This document shows positions 56,211 through 64,000 of a stretch of 64,000 nucleotides of DNA, one piece after another. How positions within the stretch are numbered: position 1 is the first letter of the stretch; every line of letters begins with the position of its first letter. Below the pieces are notes generated by a model that saw nothing but the letters and a program-made list of their open reading frames with translations, did no database searches and was not told the DNA's origin. The position numbers and the translations under genes are program-made. The stretch is from Fimbriiglobus ruber (lineage in GTDB: Bacteria; Planctomycetota; Planctomycetia; Gemmatales; Gemmataceae), in NCBI RefSeq assembly GCF_002197845.1, contig NZ_NIDE01000020.1, positions 1 through 64,000 of the forward strand, written 5' to 3'.

Positions 56211-57580
56211 CAGTACAGCGCGTATTTTACGTAACACGTTTGTGCCGCTGCTTCTTATGAGATCGGGTGGCTTGCTTGTTTCGCCGCTGGTGGTATTGAA
56301 TTACGTCGCTGGTATGTTGGGTGGCCCCGGTTCCCCGTCGCCGCCGGAACAGGATCGCGCACCGGACGTTGAGCGCCCGGCACACCTGCTCCATCGTCAC
56401 GTCTGGGTTTTTCCCCCCGGAGCCGCTCCGTGTGGGCGGCGACGAATCCGAGGACGACCACGGCCAGGGTCCGGTGCCGCATCAGCCCCGTGTAATCCCG
56501 CCCCTCGTAGTGCATCAGTCCGACTTCCTGTTTGGCGACCCGGAATAGATGCTCGACCGTCCACCGGCGGAAGGCGACGGCGAGAATCCGAGCCACCGGC
56601 TCGGCCGTGGCGTTCGTCAGGAAGTACTTGATCTCCCCGGTCGCGTCGTTGCGGGCGACCATCAGGGTGTGCTTGCGGTCGGCCACCCAGACGATGGCGG
56701 TGGCCACCCGCCAGACCGACGGGCGGGTCGTCTGGCGGGTCAACCGGTACACTCGCCCCCGCTCGGCGTGACCCCCGGTCAACCGCTCGTCGGCCCGCCG
56801 GGAGGGGCCCCCGGCCGCGTCCCGGACGGCGAAATTCGTCGGGATTTCACCCACGAACCGCTGTCCCATCACGCCCAACACGGTCAGGAGCGGGACGGCT
56901 GCCCCGTACCCTTCGTCGAACGTCGGCCCGTCGAACGTGATCCCGTTCGTGTTCGCCCGGAGGAGTTGGTCGAGGGCCAGCCGCCACTTCGGGTGGTGCC
57001 GGACGGTGTCCGGGATGCCGGCCGCCTGACACCGCGCGCGGTCCACGTCCCACGACTCGGGTAGGAACAGGTCGGCGTCCAACAGGGTGCGAAAGGTGCC
57101 GTGGGTGACCCCCACGTGGACGGTCACGATCCCATTGTCGACCTTGCCCACACACCCCAGGTACTGCCGTTGGACGCCCGGAGTGTGATCCCCCCACTTC
57201 CGGCTGCTCGTCTCGTCGATCACCCCGACCGTTCCGACGGGATCGGTCGGGAGATCGGCCAGCGTATCGGCCACGAATCGGTGCAACCGCGTCCGGGCCT
57301 CGTCGTACGACCACACCGAGGTCGTCACGAACAACTGGAGGGTACGGACCGTCGTCCCGCTCGCCAACGCGATCGGTTCGATCGATTTCCGCGGCAGGTC
57401 GGATAACAGGCCCCGACAATACGTGTCGAAGTGGGCGGCCGTGCGGTCCTGCCGGAACACGTCCCGATACCGGCCCAGATACCGGGCGAACGCCGGGCCG
57501 ACGCCCACGATTTCCTGCTCGGTCATGTGATTCCTCCTAAATCCTTCCCTCCCATCCTATTAAATTACTGCGCTGTACTG
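56211..57580 (-). mobile_element. IS701-family element copy C (1370 bp)
   Basis: The ends CAGTACAGCGC and complement are flanked by TTAA at 56207-56210 and 57581-57584. Nearly identical to copies A and B, with a few substitutions (for example P for L in TFDGPTFDEGYG and N for H in EIPTNFAVRD). Confidence 0.95.
56227..57526 (-). CDS. IS701-family transposase copy C, +1 frameshift
   Basis: Starts at 57526. The zero frame ends at 56255 and the +1 frame after the G6A5 run ends at 56227. DDE motifs are present. The Leu-to-Pro change precedes the second catalytic Asp and could reduce activity. Confidence 0.9.
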
Positions 57581-57584
57581 TTAA

Positions 57585-57807
57585 GAAGACCTCGCTCCAG
57601 CATCCACACTACGGTCAGTCGCTACAGCAGACATAAGATCTTACGATCTATTAGCGCCCGCTGCACGGAAGAGCCGAAACAGAGGTGAAAGGATCGCTCT
57701 CATGGGGAGGACGGTAGCGCGGATTACGGGGAAACGCAACCGATTCTTGTAACACGCATTAGAAGGGCAGCCTCACCCCGGATACCCCTATGCCGGTCAG
57801 AAAGTTC
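57585..57807. other. Short intergenic remnant between two IS elements
   Basis: No start-to-stop gene with a ribosome site. The frame at 57755-57806 reads GQPHPGYPYAGQKV and matches a remnant at 43286-43332, suggesting shared ancestry of a lost coding segment. Confidence 0.35.
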
Positions 57808-59204
57808 CTGACCCTACCGGATTGCGGGTGTAGCCGGAAGAGCAAGAAAAACCCGGGCTTCCATCGCTGAGCTCTTTTGACCATTCTTCTTCTGACCACG
57901 GAGGAAGAATGGGCATCGATGCTCTGCGGAAAACCCGGGCGTTGAATCGTAAACGGCCTGCTGGCGCACCACAATCCCAACGCGGAGAACGGCAAATCGT
58001 CATTCCCATGACGAAGGAGCAATACGACGACTGCTGGGTCCACGCCGACAAGATGCGGGAACTCGTGGACCGAGTACTGTTGGACAACCCCGAGTTGTTC
58101 CCGCCCGACCTCCGGGACGGCTATGCCTTTCACGGCTTCGGTCGCCCGTCCCAAAAGCGGGACGGCCTGCGCCTGCGAAAAATCCGGCCGAAGGCGGGTG
58201 GCGAGGCCTATCACATAAGGCCGTCCTTCGTCATGAGCGATATGACCGGAACCACCGACGAACTCGAACACCCGTTGCGGTTGGCCTCCTTCGGGGTGCC
58301 GTACTGGGTGCTGACAACGATCTACGGGCACACCGACATGTACTGGCACCGCCTGGTCGAGCGGATCGGGCGAAATCGTCTGGTCGGTACCACGGTCCGC
58401 GACCCCCGGCGGTTGCCCGCGCATCTGGCGGCCGACGAGCACCATGTGGACGGGAATGGTGCCAAAGGGTATGTCGCCACGACGGCGGCCGCGGGCGGCC
58501 TCCTCGGGATCGCCTTGACGGAGAAGGCGGACGATGAGCATCTGACCGCGGCGTATGGCGCGTTCGCGGCGGAAGCGCGCGGGGTCGATCCCGCATCTGC
58601 CCCCGAGACCGTCAACACCGATGGCTGGGCGTCCACACGGAATGCGTTCCGGGCCCATTTCGCTACGCTCGCGGTGATTCTGTGCTTCCTACACGGGTTT
58701 CTAAAGATTCGCGATCGTTGCCGGAAGAACCGGGATTTGCATACGAGAGTTTGGGACGTGTATCGGGCGGAGACCGCCGAGGAGTTCCGCGTGCGGATGG
58801 CGGCGTTTCGAGCGTGGTTCGAGTCGGGAACATGGCCCCAGCCGGTGCGTGAGATGGCCGAGAAACTGTGGAACCGGTCGGAGGAGTATGCGGTGGCCTG
58901 TAGTTATCCGGGCTGCCACCGCACCAGTAATGCGGTGGATCGACCGATGAATCGTTTAACTCGAGTGATGTACGCGGGTCGTGGTCTGCATGGTCACCAG
59001 GCGAGTTCCCAGAGACGATTGCGCGGCTGGGCATTGCTGTTCAACTTCCGCCCGTTCGCCAAACGCAGTGGGGAGGAGCGGAAGCATCAAAGCCGTGCCC
59101 ATCGTCTGAGCGAGAAGCAGTACAGCAATAACTGGCTGGAAAACCTGCAAATATCGGCATCCCTCATGGGGCGCCAAGACGCACCCGCAATCCGGTAGGG
59201 TCAG
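57808..59204 (+). mobile_element. Unassigned IS with 23-bp perfect inverted repeats
   Basis: CTGACCCTACCGGATTGC... (57808-57830) is repeated exactly inverted at 59182-59204; similarity continues a few bases outward (AAAGTT). No clear target duplication was identified. It carries one intact transposase gene. Confidence 0.8.
57909..59198 (+). CDS. DDE-type transposase of unassigned family (429 aa)
   Basis: ATG 57909 starts MGIDALRKTRALNRKRPAGA. Candidate catalytic residues: HLAADEHHVDGNG (Asp), ETVNTDGWASTRNAF (Asp) and HRTSNAVDRPMNRLTRVMYA. The protein ends inside the right inverted repeat, as is common. The sequence is intact and could be active. I cannot place it in a named IS family. Confidence 0.7.
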   Translation: MGIDALRKTRALNRKRPAGAPQSQRGERQIVIPMTKEQYDDCWVHADKMRELVDRVLLDNPELFPPDLRDGYAFHGFGRPSQKRDGLRLRKIRPKAGGEAYHIRPSFVMSDMTGTTDELEHPLRLASFGVPYWVLTTIYGHTDMYWHRLVERIGRNRLVGTTVRDPRRLPAHLAADEHHVDGNGAKGYVATTAAAGGLLGIALTEKADDEHLTAAYGAFAAEARGVDPASAPETVNTDGWASTRNAFRAHFATLAVILCFLHGFLKIRDRCRKNRDLHTRVWDVYRAETAEEFRVRMAAFRAWFESGTWPQPVREMAEKLWNRSEEYAVACSYPGCHRTSNAVDRPMNRLTRVMYAGRGLHGHQASSQRRLRGWALLFNFRPFAKRSGEERKHQSRAHRLSEKQYSNNWLENLQISASLMGRQDAPAIR

Positions 59205-59532
59205 AAAACTTTTCGGGGAAGGAGTCGCGGGTTCGTCTGTCACGGAATCGTATTCGGACTCTACCGGGAGACGTCCGATATTGCCGTATTTTTTCTTTTT
59301 AATTGCAAATCAAGTAAAGTATTTATATAAAATAAACTTATAAATATTATAATTTATAGGCATGACGATTACTCAATAAATTGGCATAAGTCACGCCTCG
59401 TGCCATACAAACCGCATATTCGGCGGAATCGATCAATCTTACGTATCCTTCGGTCGATAAAGTTCTTTAGCGAGCTGGAGGCCCCGCTCCGGGGTCGCGC
59501 GTTACGGTCGGGGTTCCCGCGACGGACCAGCG
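59205..59532. other. AT-rich intergenic region upstream of the exopolysaccharide genes
   Basis: 59280-59390 is very AT-rich (AAGTATTTATATAAAATAAA), standing out from the surrounding GC-rich DNA. It probably holds the promoter for the rightward lipoprotein and Wza-like genes. No ORF is supported. Confidence 0.45.
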
Positions 59533-60501
59533 ATGCACAGAACGGCCATCTTGTTCTTCGCAGCCACAAGCATGGTAGGTGGGGGTTGCTTTAGCGCCCG
59601 TCCGTCCGCCCCGGATTCGTTCGCCGCTCTGGTGTCGAGGAACAGCGTTCAGCAGCCACTCCGCGTTTTCGACAATAACTCGTTCATCCACCGGACGAAA
59701 CGCAAGGCCGAAGAGGCGTGGCAAGTCGTCGTCTCCCAATGCGGCGACCGGAAGGTGTATAGCCCCGCCTACGGTCGTGGGTTTCGCGACGGCTTCATTG
59801 ACTACGTCGACGCCGGCGGGAACGGGGAGCCACCATACTTACCGCCGTTCGCTTACCGGGACGACCGGCACCACGACGCCGCGAGCCAAGTGGCCATACA
59901 GGACTGGTATTCCGGTTACCGTCACGGGGCTAGCGTGGCCATGACCAGCGGACTCCGGGAGGAGAATCTGATTCCGCTCCCAGGACCGGTCACTTGGCCC
60001 GGCGGCGTTGCTCCCAAACAACATCAGGTTGTGGGACCAGAGCCTGTGCCGTCGACCAAAAACGCTCTGCCACCCGTTTCCTCGACTCCGCTGCCCCGGC
60101 CGAAAGCCGTGCCGCCGGCCAATACCCCTAACACACCGGCCGGACCGCCGCCGTCGGTACTGCCTTCCACTCCGGAACCCGCGCCGGAGCCCCGCTTCGC
60201 ACCGCCGGGGCCGGGTATCAGTCCGCCACCGACCCCGTCCGGTGTCTCTCAAGCGTTCCCGGCGACGATCGAGCGGGTCGAGTGGATGTACCGCAAATTA
60301 CCCGGGCTGCCAGGACAGGCTCCCTATCCAACGTACGCAAGCGATCAAGTCGAATGGATCGATGCCAAACCGCCTGGTCCCCCGGGAGTGACTTCCTTGT
60401 CTAACCATTCGACTGAGGTGGATGGGTCTCAGCTTCTCGCTCGACAGTCGCGGACAACTCCCGAACAGACCACACCGACTCAATGGGTTCGGCAACTATG
60501 A
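59533..60501 (+). CDS. Proline-rich lipoprotein of the exopolysaccharide locus
   Basis: ATG 59533 starts MHRTAILFFAATSMVGGGCF, a lipoprotein signal with a GGGC lipobox. A globular region (about 45-150: VVSQCGDRKVYSPAYGRGFR, DWYSGYRHGASVAM) is followed by a long Pro-rich linker (160-250) and a C-terminus with two related segments (IERVEWMYRKLPGLPGQAPY and SDQVEWIDAKPPGPPG). The stop overlaps the next ATG. The family is not recognised. It is probably envelope-anchored and works with the export protein. Confidence 0.65.
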   Translation: MHRTAILFFAATSMVGGGCFSARPSAPDSFAALVSRNSVQQPLRVFDNNSFIHRTKRKAEEAWQVVVSQCGDRKVYSPAYGRGFRDGFIDYVDAGGNGEPPYLPPFAYRDDRHHDAASQVAIQDWYSGYRHGASVAMTSGLREENLIPLPGPVTWPGGVAPKQHQVVGPEPVPSTKNALPPVSSTPLPRPKAVPPANTPNTPAGPPPSVLPSTPEPAPEPRFAPPGPGISPPPTPSGVSQAFPATIERVEWMYRKLPGLPGQAPYPTYASDQVEWIDAKPPGPPGVTSLSNHSTEVDGSQLLARQSRTTPEQTTPTQWVRQL

Positions 60502-61838
60502 CGCGACCCGCGATCGTTGCCGTCTGGTCTCGCATCCGCGTGCTCATCTGCGCGGTTGTGTTCGCTTTCGCGCCCGCCGGTTGTGCCGCCCTTTCCAACC
60601 CGGTCGCCGACGGCATCCCAGTTCGACGGTTGCCTCCGGAAGCGTTGGCCGAGAGCCGGGAATGCATGCGACCGGTTCCGGTCGCCGACCTCGTCCCGGT
60701 TGCCCAGGACCACTACCAGTTAGCCGCAGGCGACGTCCTCGGCGTTTACATCGAGGGCATTTTGGGAGAGAAGAACGGACAACCACCCGTCCGCCTCCCG
60801 GAAAAAGGAGACCTCCAACCGGCCATCGGCTTCCCGATCCCGGTCCGCGAGAACGGAACGGTCCCGCTCCCGCTCATCGACCCGGTCAATGTCGACGGCT
60901 TGAGCATTGACGAGGCCCAGACGAAGATTACCCGCGCCTATCTGGAACCCAAGAAGATCTTGAACCAGGACAATGCCCGGATCATCGTCACGCTACTCCG
61001 GGTCCGTCTTTACCACGTTCTCGTCCTCCGGGAAGACGCTGGCGCCACCACCTCCGGGGCCAGCGGCGGGAACACCGGTATCGGTGCGGGCGGCACGTTC
61101 ATTACCGAGACCCGGCGGGCCGCCGGCTACCCGCTCGACCTGCAAGCCGGGGAGAACGACCTGCTCAACGCCCTGACCCGGTCCGGCGGATTCCCGGGAA
61201 GTGAGGCCGAGAACGACGTCGTTATCGAGCGGGGAGCGTACCGCCACGTGCCGGGAGCGAAGGGGGGCGTGGACGACCCCACCCCGTATGAGGGGCGTGG
61301 CCGGCGGACCATCCGGGTGCCGATCCGCCAGCGTGTCGGGCAACCGTTCGCGATTAACCCAGACGACCTTGTCCTGAAAAACGGGGACGTGGTTCTGGTA
61401 AAGGCCCGGCGGAGCGAGTTGTTCTTCACGGGCGGGTTGCTCCCGCCGCGGGCGTTCCCCCTGCCCCGGGACCGGGACCTGGACATCCTCGAAGCGATCG
61501 CCATGGTCGGCGGGCCGCTCGTGAACGGCGGGTTTAACACCAACAACCTGAGCGGTCAACTTCTGCAGAGCGGGATCGGGTTCCCGTCGCCCAGTCAGAT
61601 CACGGTCGTCCGAAAGACCCGGAACGGGATGCAGATTCCCATTCTCGTCAGTCTGAACCGGGCCCTCAAAGACTCCCGGGAGCGGATTCTGATCCAACCG
61701 GGCGACATCCTGGTCTTGCAGCAGACGGCTGGGGAAGCGTTGGCCCAGTACTCGATCACGAACCTCCGAAGCACGATCGCGGGCCCCTTCCTGCAACAGG
61801 GGAGCTTCCTCGGAACGACGAGCTTCAACTTCCCTTAG
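60498..61838 (+). CDS. Wza-like polysaccharide biosynthesis/export protein
   Basis: ATG 60498 overlaps the lipoprotein stop (ATGA); ATG 60483 is an alternative. A signal peptide ends in a lipobox (FAPAGCAALS). The poly-export domain starts at YQLAAGDVLGVYIEGILGEK with PVRENGTVPLPLIDPVNVDG. SLBB-like repeats follow (DLLNALTRSGGFPGSEAEND; DLDILEAIAMVGGPLVNGG) and a C-terminal LIQPGDILVLQQT. It is an outer-membrane channel component for polysaccharide secretion. Its 3' 846 bp overlap an antisense open frame of the neighbouring Wzc-like gene. Confidence 0.85.
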   Translation: MTRPAIVAVWSRIRVLICAVVFAFAPAGCAALSNPVADGIPVRRLPPEALAESRECMRPVPVADLVPVAQDHYQLAAGDVLGVYIEGILGEKNGQPPVRLPEKGDLQPAIGFPIPVRENGTVPLPLIDPVNVDGLSIDEAQTKITRAYLEPKKILNQDNARIIVTLLRVRLYHVLVLREDAGATTSGASGGNTGIGAGGTFITETRRAAGYPLDLQAGENDLLNALTRSGGFPGSEAENDVVIERGAYRHVPGAKGGVDDPTPYEGRGRRTIRVPIRQRVGQPFAINPDDLVLKNGDVVLVKARRSELFFTGGLLPPRAFPLPRDRDLDILEAIAMVGGPLVNGGFNTNNLSGQLLQSGIGFPSPSQITVVRKTRNGMQIPILVSLNRALKDSRERILIQPGDILVLQQTAGEALAQYSITNLRSTIAGPFLQQGSFLGTTSFNFP

Positions 61839-64000
61839 CGCGAGGTCGATCGGCTCGACGCGCCCCGACGGCCGGGTAGCGTTCATCACGGCCTGCGTGA
61901 CCGGGCCCAGGCCGGGGATCGGGTCCGGGAGGAGGGCTCCCTTTTCGATGAAGGCCCGCAGTGCCGCCTGCCGGCCCGCCAGTTCGCACGGCTCGCCCCG
62001 ATTGAATACGACCGCGCCGACGGGCGTACCCGCCGCCCGTAGTTGGGCCACCGCCTTGCGGGTCGTCAGGGCGTCCGCGTCGCGGACGACCACCATCCAG
62101 GTGCTCTCGGCCTCCCGGCACACGATCGGCGATTCGATGGCGTCCGAAAGAGCCCCGGTGTCGACCAGCACCACGTCGTAACTCGCGGCAGCCGCCTTGA
62201 ACACTGCCGCGATCGATTCGGCCCGGAGACCCGCCCGCTGGCGGTTGCCGAGCGCTCCGAGTGGGAGAATCCACAGATTGGGCTGCCAGGACTTAGTGAC
62301 GCATTCCGCCAGGCCGCGTGTTTCGCAAAGAACATTGGCGAGACCGACTGTGGCCCGATCCGTTACCTGATCGGGCGCAGACGAGAACCGCCGGCCGATC
62401 AGGTCGAAGTCGATAATCAGCACCCGTTGCCCGGTCACGGCTAGCGCCGTACCCAGGGCGGCCGTCAGTTCGGACTTCCCGTCCCCGCGGGACGTGCCCG
62501 CGATGGCGATGACCCGGGCGGCCGACAGCTCGGGGTCCGTCTGCCACGTCGAAACGAGGCTGTAGATACAGAAGGCCGCCGTTTGCTGGGCGTCCGGTAT
62601 GGCGTCCGAAACTTCTAGTAGTACGCCCAGAACCGGTACGTCGACCCCGAGGCAGGCCAGGTCAGTCGACCGGCGGGCCTTCCGATTTCGGAGCGAAAGG
62701 GCAACGACCGCCCCGGCTCCCAGGGCGAAACCGCCGAGACCACCCGCCGCCCCCATCATTTTGCGCTTGTCCTTGGCCGGCCCGCCCGGTCGTTCGCCCT
62801 CGTTGATGACGTTGATTTGCCCGATCACCGAGGAATCGACCCGGAGCGAGTCTAATTTCGATTCGTTATCCGCCAGCCGGTCTTTCGTCGCCTTGGCTTC
62901 TTCCAGAAGGTTACTGACGCGGAGGTTCGCCCGGCCGAGTTCGAGGTACTTCTCCAGCGACTGGGAATACATCTCCCGCAATTTGGACGCCCGCATGCGG
63001 AGCGCATCGATGGCGGCCGGCGTTGGAACCCCTTCGAGTACGCCGACGTTGTTCACGAAACTCGTCCGGCGGAATTTTCGGAATGCGATCGCCCGGTCGC
63101 TGATGCGCTTCCGCACGTCGGTCAGATTGTCCCGCACCTTGACCACGTCAGGGTGGTCCGGGCCGTAAATTTTTTGTAGTTGGCGGAGTTCGGTCTCGTA
63201 ACGCGATTCTTCTTCGATGGACCGCCGAAGGAGTTCGTCTGTGGTCGCGATCTCGGACACCGGCATGGCGTCGTAATCCTTGGAGTTGCCGAGGGCGGCT
63301 TCCATCAGGATGACGTTGATTTCGGTGTCTTTCAGCATCGTCTCCAGCCGGTTGACCTCCTGGGTCTTGGCTTGGAGGAGTTCTTTCAGGTCGTCCGACC
63401 CAAACTTGTGGGCAATCTCGCCCGCCTCCTTCCGGAGCCGTGCGAGGTCCGCGGAGAGCTGGACGACCCGCTCGTCGGTGGCCGCCATTCGTTGATTCCC
63501 GGCCTTCCCGCCGTGGACCCGGAGGTACTCTCGAAATAAAAGCTTCACACCGAACGAGGCTCGCTTGGGGTTAACGTCCGTATACGACACTTCGATCAGT
63601 TCGGACCGCACCTGGTGTGTCACGGTCAGGTTCGCGAGGAACGCCTCGGCGGAAATCGGCTTGTCTCCGACGGCTTCCTCCCACTCTGGGGTGGCGAGAA
63701 CCGACTCGACCACCGTCCGACTCTTCATGATGTTGACCTGGACGTCCACGAAGCCGTCGAAGATGGACGGTACGACGTCGTGTTGGGCGTACAGCATCCG
63801 GAGGGCCACCGGCGTGATCCGTAGCAGCCCGGAACTTTTATAGGCCGGCGGAGAACTCTTGTACCCGGCGGCAGCCGCCCCTAACCCAACGGTCAGGCCG
63901 GCGAAGACGGCCCACGGATACCGCCTCCGCATCCGGGAGTGAATCCGGCGCAGGATGTTCGGGCCCTTCTTCGGAGGCGAAGCGGTATCGACCGGTGCAG
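60993..64000 (-). CDS. Wzc-like chain-length determinant/BY-kinase-type protein (N-terminus beyond window)
   Basis: The frame enters from the right edge (...PKKGPNILRRIHSRMRRRYP). A first membrane span (AVFAGLTVGLGAAAAGY) precedes a Wzz-like periplasmic region with long coiled coils (LSADLARLRKEAGEIAHKFG), a second span (GAAGGLGGFALGAGAVVALS) and a cytoplasmic ATPase: Walker A GTSRGDGKS, Walker A' VLIIDFDLIGRR, Walker B VVLVDTGALSD. No Tyr-rich tail is present, so autokinase activity is doubtful. After about 61840 the frame runs antisense through the Wza-like gene to 60993 with Pro/Arg-rich sequence, which is unlikely to be real protein. The true end is probably near 61840, with its stop lost or frameshifted. 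Confidence 0.8.
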   Translation of the reverse strand, partial: APVDTASPPKKGPNILRRIHSRMRRRYPWAVFAGLTVGLGAAAAGYKSSPPAYKSSGLLRITPVALRMLYAQHDVVPSIFDGFVDVQVNIMKSRTVVESVLATPEWEEAVGDKPISAEAFLANLTVTHQVRSELIEVSYTDVNPKRASFGVKLLFREYLRVHGGKAGNQRMAATDERVVQLSADLARLRKEAGEIAHKFGSDDLKELLQAKTQEVNRLETMLKDTEINVILMEAALGNSKDYDAMPVSEIATTDELLRRSIEEESRYETELRQLQKIYGPDHPDVVKVRDNLTDVRKRISDRAIAFRKFRRTSFVNNVGVLEGVPTPAAIDALRMRASKLREMYSQSLEKYLELGRANLRVSNLLEEAKATKDRLADNESKLDSLRVDSSVIGQINVINEGERPGGPAKDKRKMMGAAGGLGGFALGAGAVVALSLRNRKARRSTDLACLGVDVPVLGVLLEVSDAIPDAQQTAAFCIYSLVSTWQTDPELSAARVIAIAGTSRGDGKSELTAALGTALAVTGQRVLIIDFDLIGRRFSSAPDQVTDRATVGLANVLCETRGLAECVTKSWQPNLWILPLGALGNRQRAGLRAESIAAVFKAAAASYDVVLVDTGALSDAIESPIVCREAESTWMVVVRDADALTTRKAVAQLRAAGTPVGAVVFNRGEPCELAGRQAALRAFIEKGALLPDPIPGLGPVTQAVMNATRPSGRVEPIDLALREVEARRSEEAPLLQEGARDRASEVRDRVLGQRFPSRLLQDQDVARLDQNPLPGVFEGPVQTDENGNLHPVPGLSDDRDLTGRREPDPALQKLTAQVVGVKPAVHERPADHGDRFEDVQVPVPGQGERPRREQPAREEQLAPPGLYQNHVPVFQDKVVWVNRERLPDTLADRHPDGPPATPLIRGGVVHAPLRSRHVAVRSPLDNDVVLGLTSRESAGPGQGVEQVVLPGLQVERVAGGPPGLGNERAARTDTGVPAAGPGGGGASVFPEDENVVKTDPE

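Overview
The window looks like a high-GC planctomycete chromosome of the Gemmataceae type (Gemmata/Fimbriiglobus relatives). This is inferred from protein style and gene content: large PAS hybrid kinases, many multi-domain and zinc-ribbon proteins, WYL regulators, and an accessory region packed with transposons. No rRNA or intact tRNA is present.

Left part (1-7500). The 3' half of a group II intron, with its reverse transcriptase and domains V/VI, sits inside a von Willebrand A (VWA) gene. A cassette of small co-directional genes follows to 6491: a VWA exon, an unknown helical protein, a 97-residue protein, a sliding-clamp-like protein, a small coiled-coil protein, two membrane proteins and a 68-residue protein. 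Several are broken by single-base deletions. A strong terminator and a degenerate, cas-less CRISPR array follow.

7500-13108 is the wreck of a two-gene ATPase/effector operon, probably anti-phage. It has lost the ATPase N-terminus and carries two IS701-type elements. Both insertions have clean 4-bp target duplications, and the effector can be rebuilt exactly.

13204-38520 is a long, mostly plus-strand mobile island. It encodes a DUF932 protein (split by an IS66 element that itself carries an ISAs1 element), a DUF6094-type methyltransferase, an SNF2-like helicase, two PD-(D/E)XK nucleases, small conserved proteins, a translationally coupled JAMM-like/WYL/deiminase triad, a membrane/beta-CASP nuclease operon, another nuclease, an ATP-dependent DNA ligase, a Xre repressor with twin operators, and a large serine recombinase. 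The recombinase ORF reads into a half tRNA-Asn, a probable attachment site. The methyltransferase and helicase carry in-frame stop codons, so part of the island is decaying.

38500-46030 holds a 76-bp-period repeat array, a duplicated pair of zinc-ribbon genes, and IS4, IS1-like and IS630 elements, the last nested in the IS1-like one. 46033-55772 is regulatory: a sigma-70 factor followed by a 1262-residue hybrid kinase with six PAS domains, one a canonical LOV photoreceptor domain, and a second hybrid kinase cut by an insertion sequence. Two more insertion sequences lie at 56211-59204. The window ends in an exopolysaccharide locus: a lipoprotein, a Wza-like export protein and a convergent Wzc-like chain-length/BY-kinase protein that runs off the right edge.

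The main candidates for undescribed biology are the JAMM-WYL-deiminase triad, the ATPase/effector pair next to the CRISPR remnant, the VWA/clamp-like cassette, and the conserved +1 frameshift shared by all four IS701 copies. All coordinates and frames were read by eye, and family names are recognitions without a database search.
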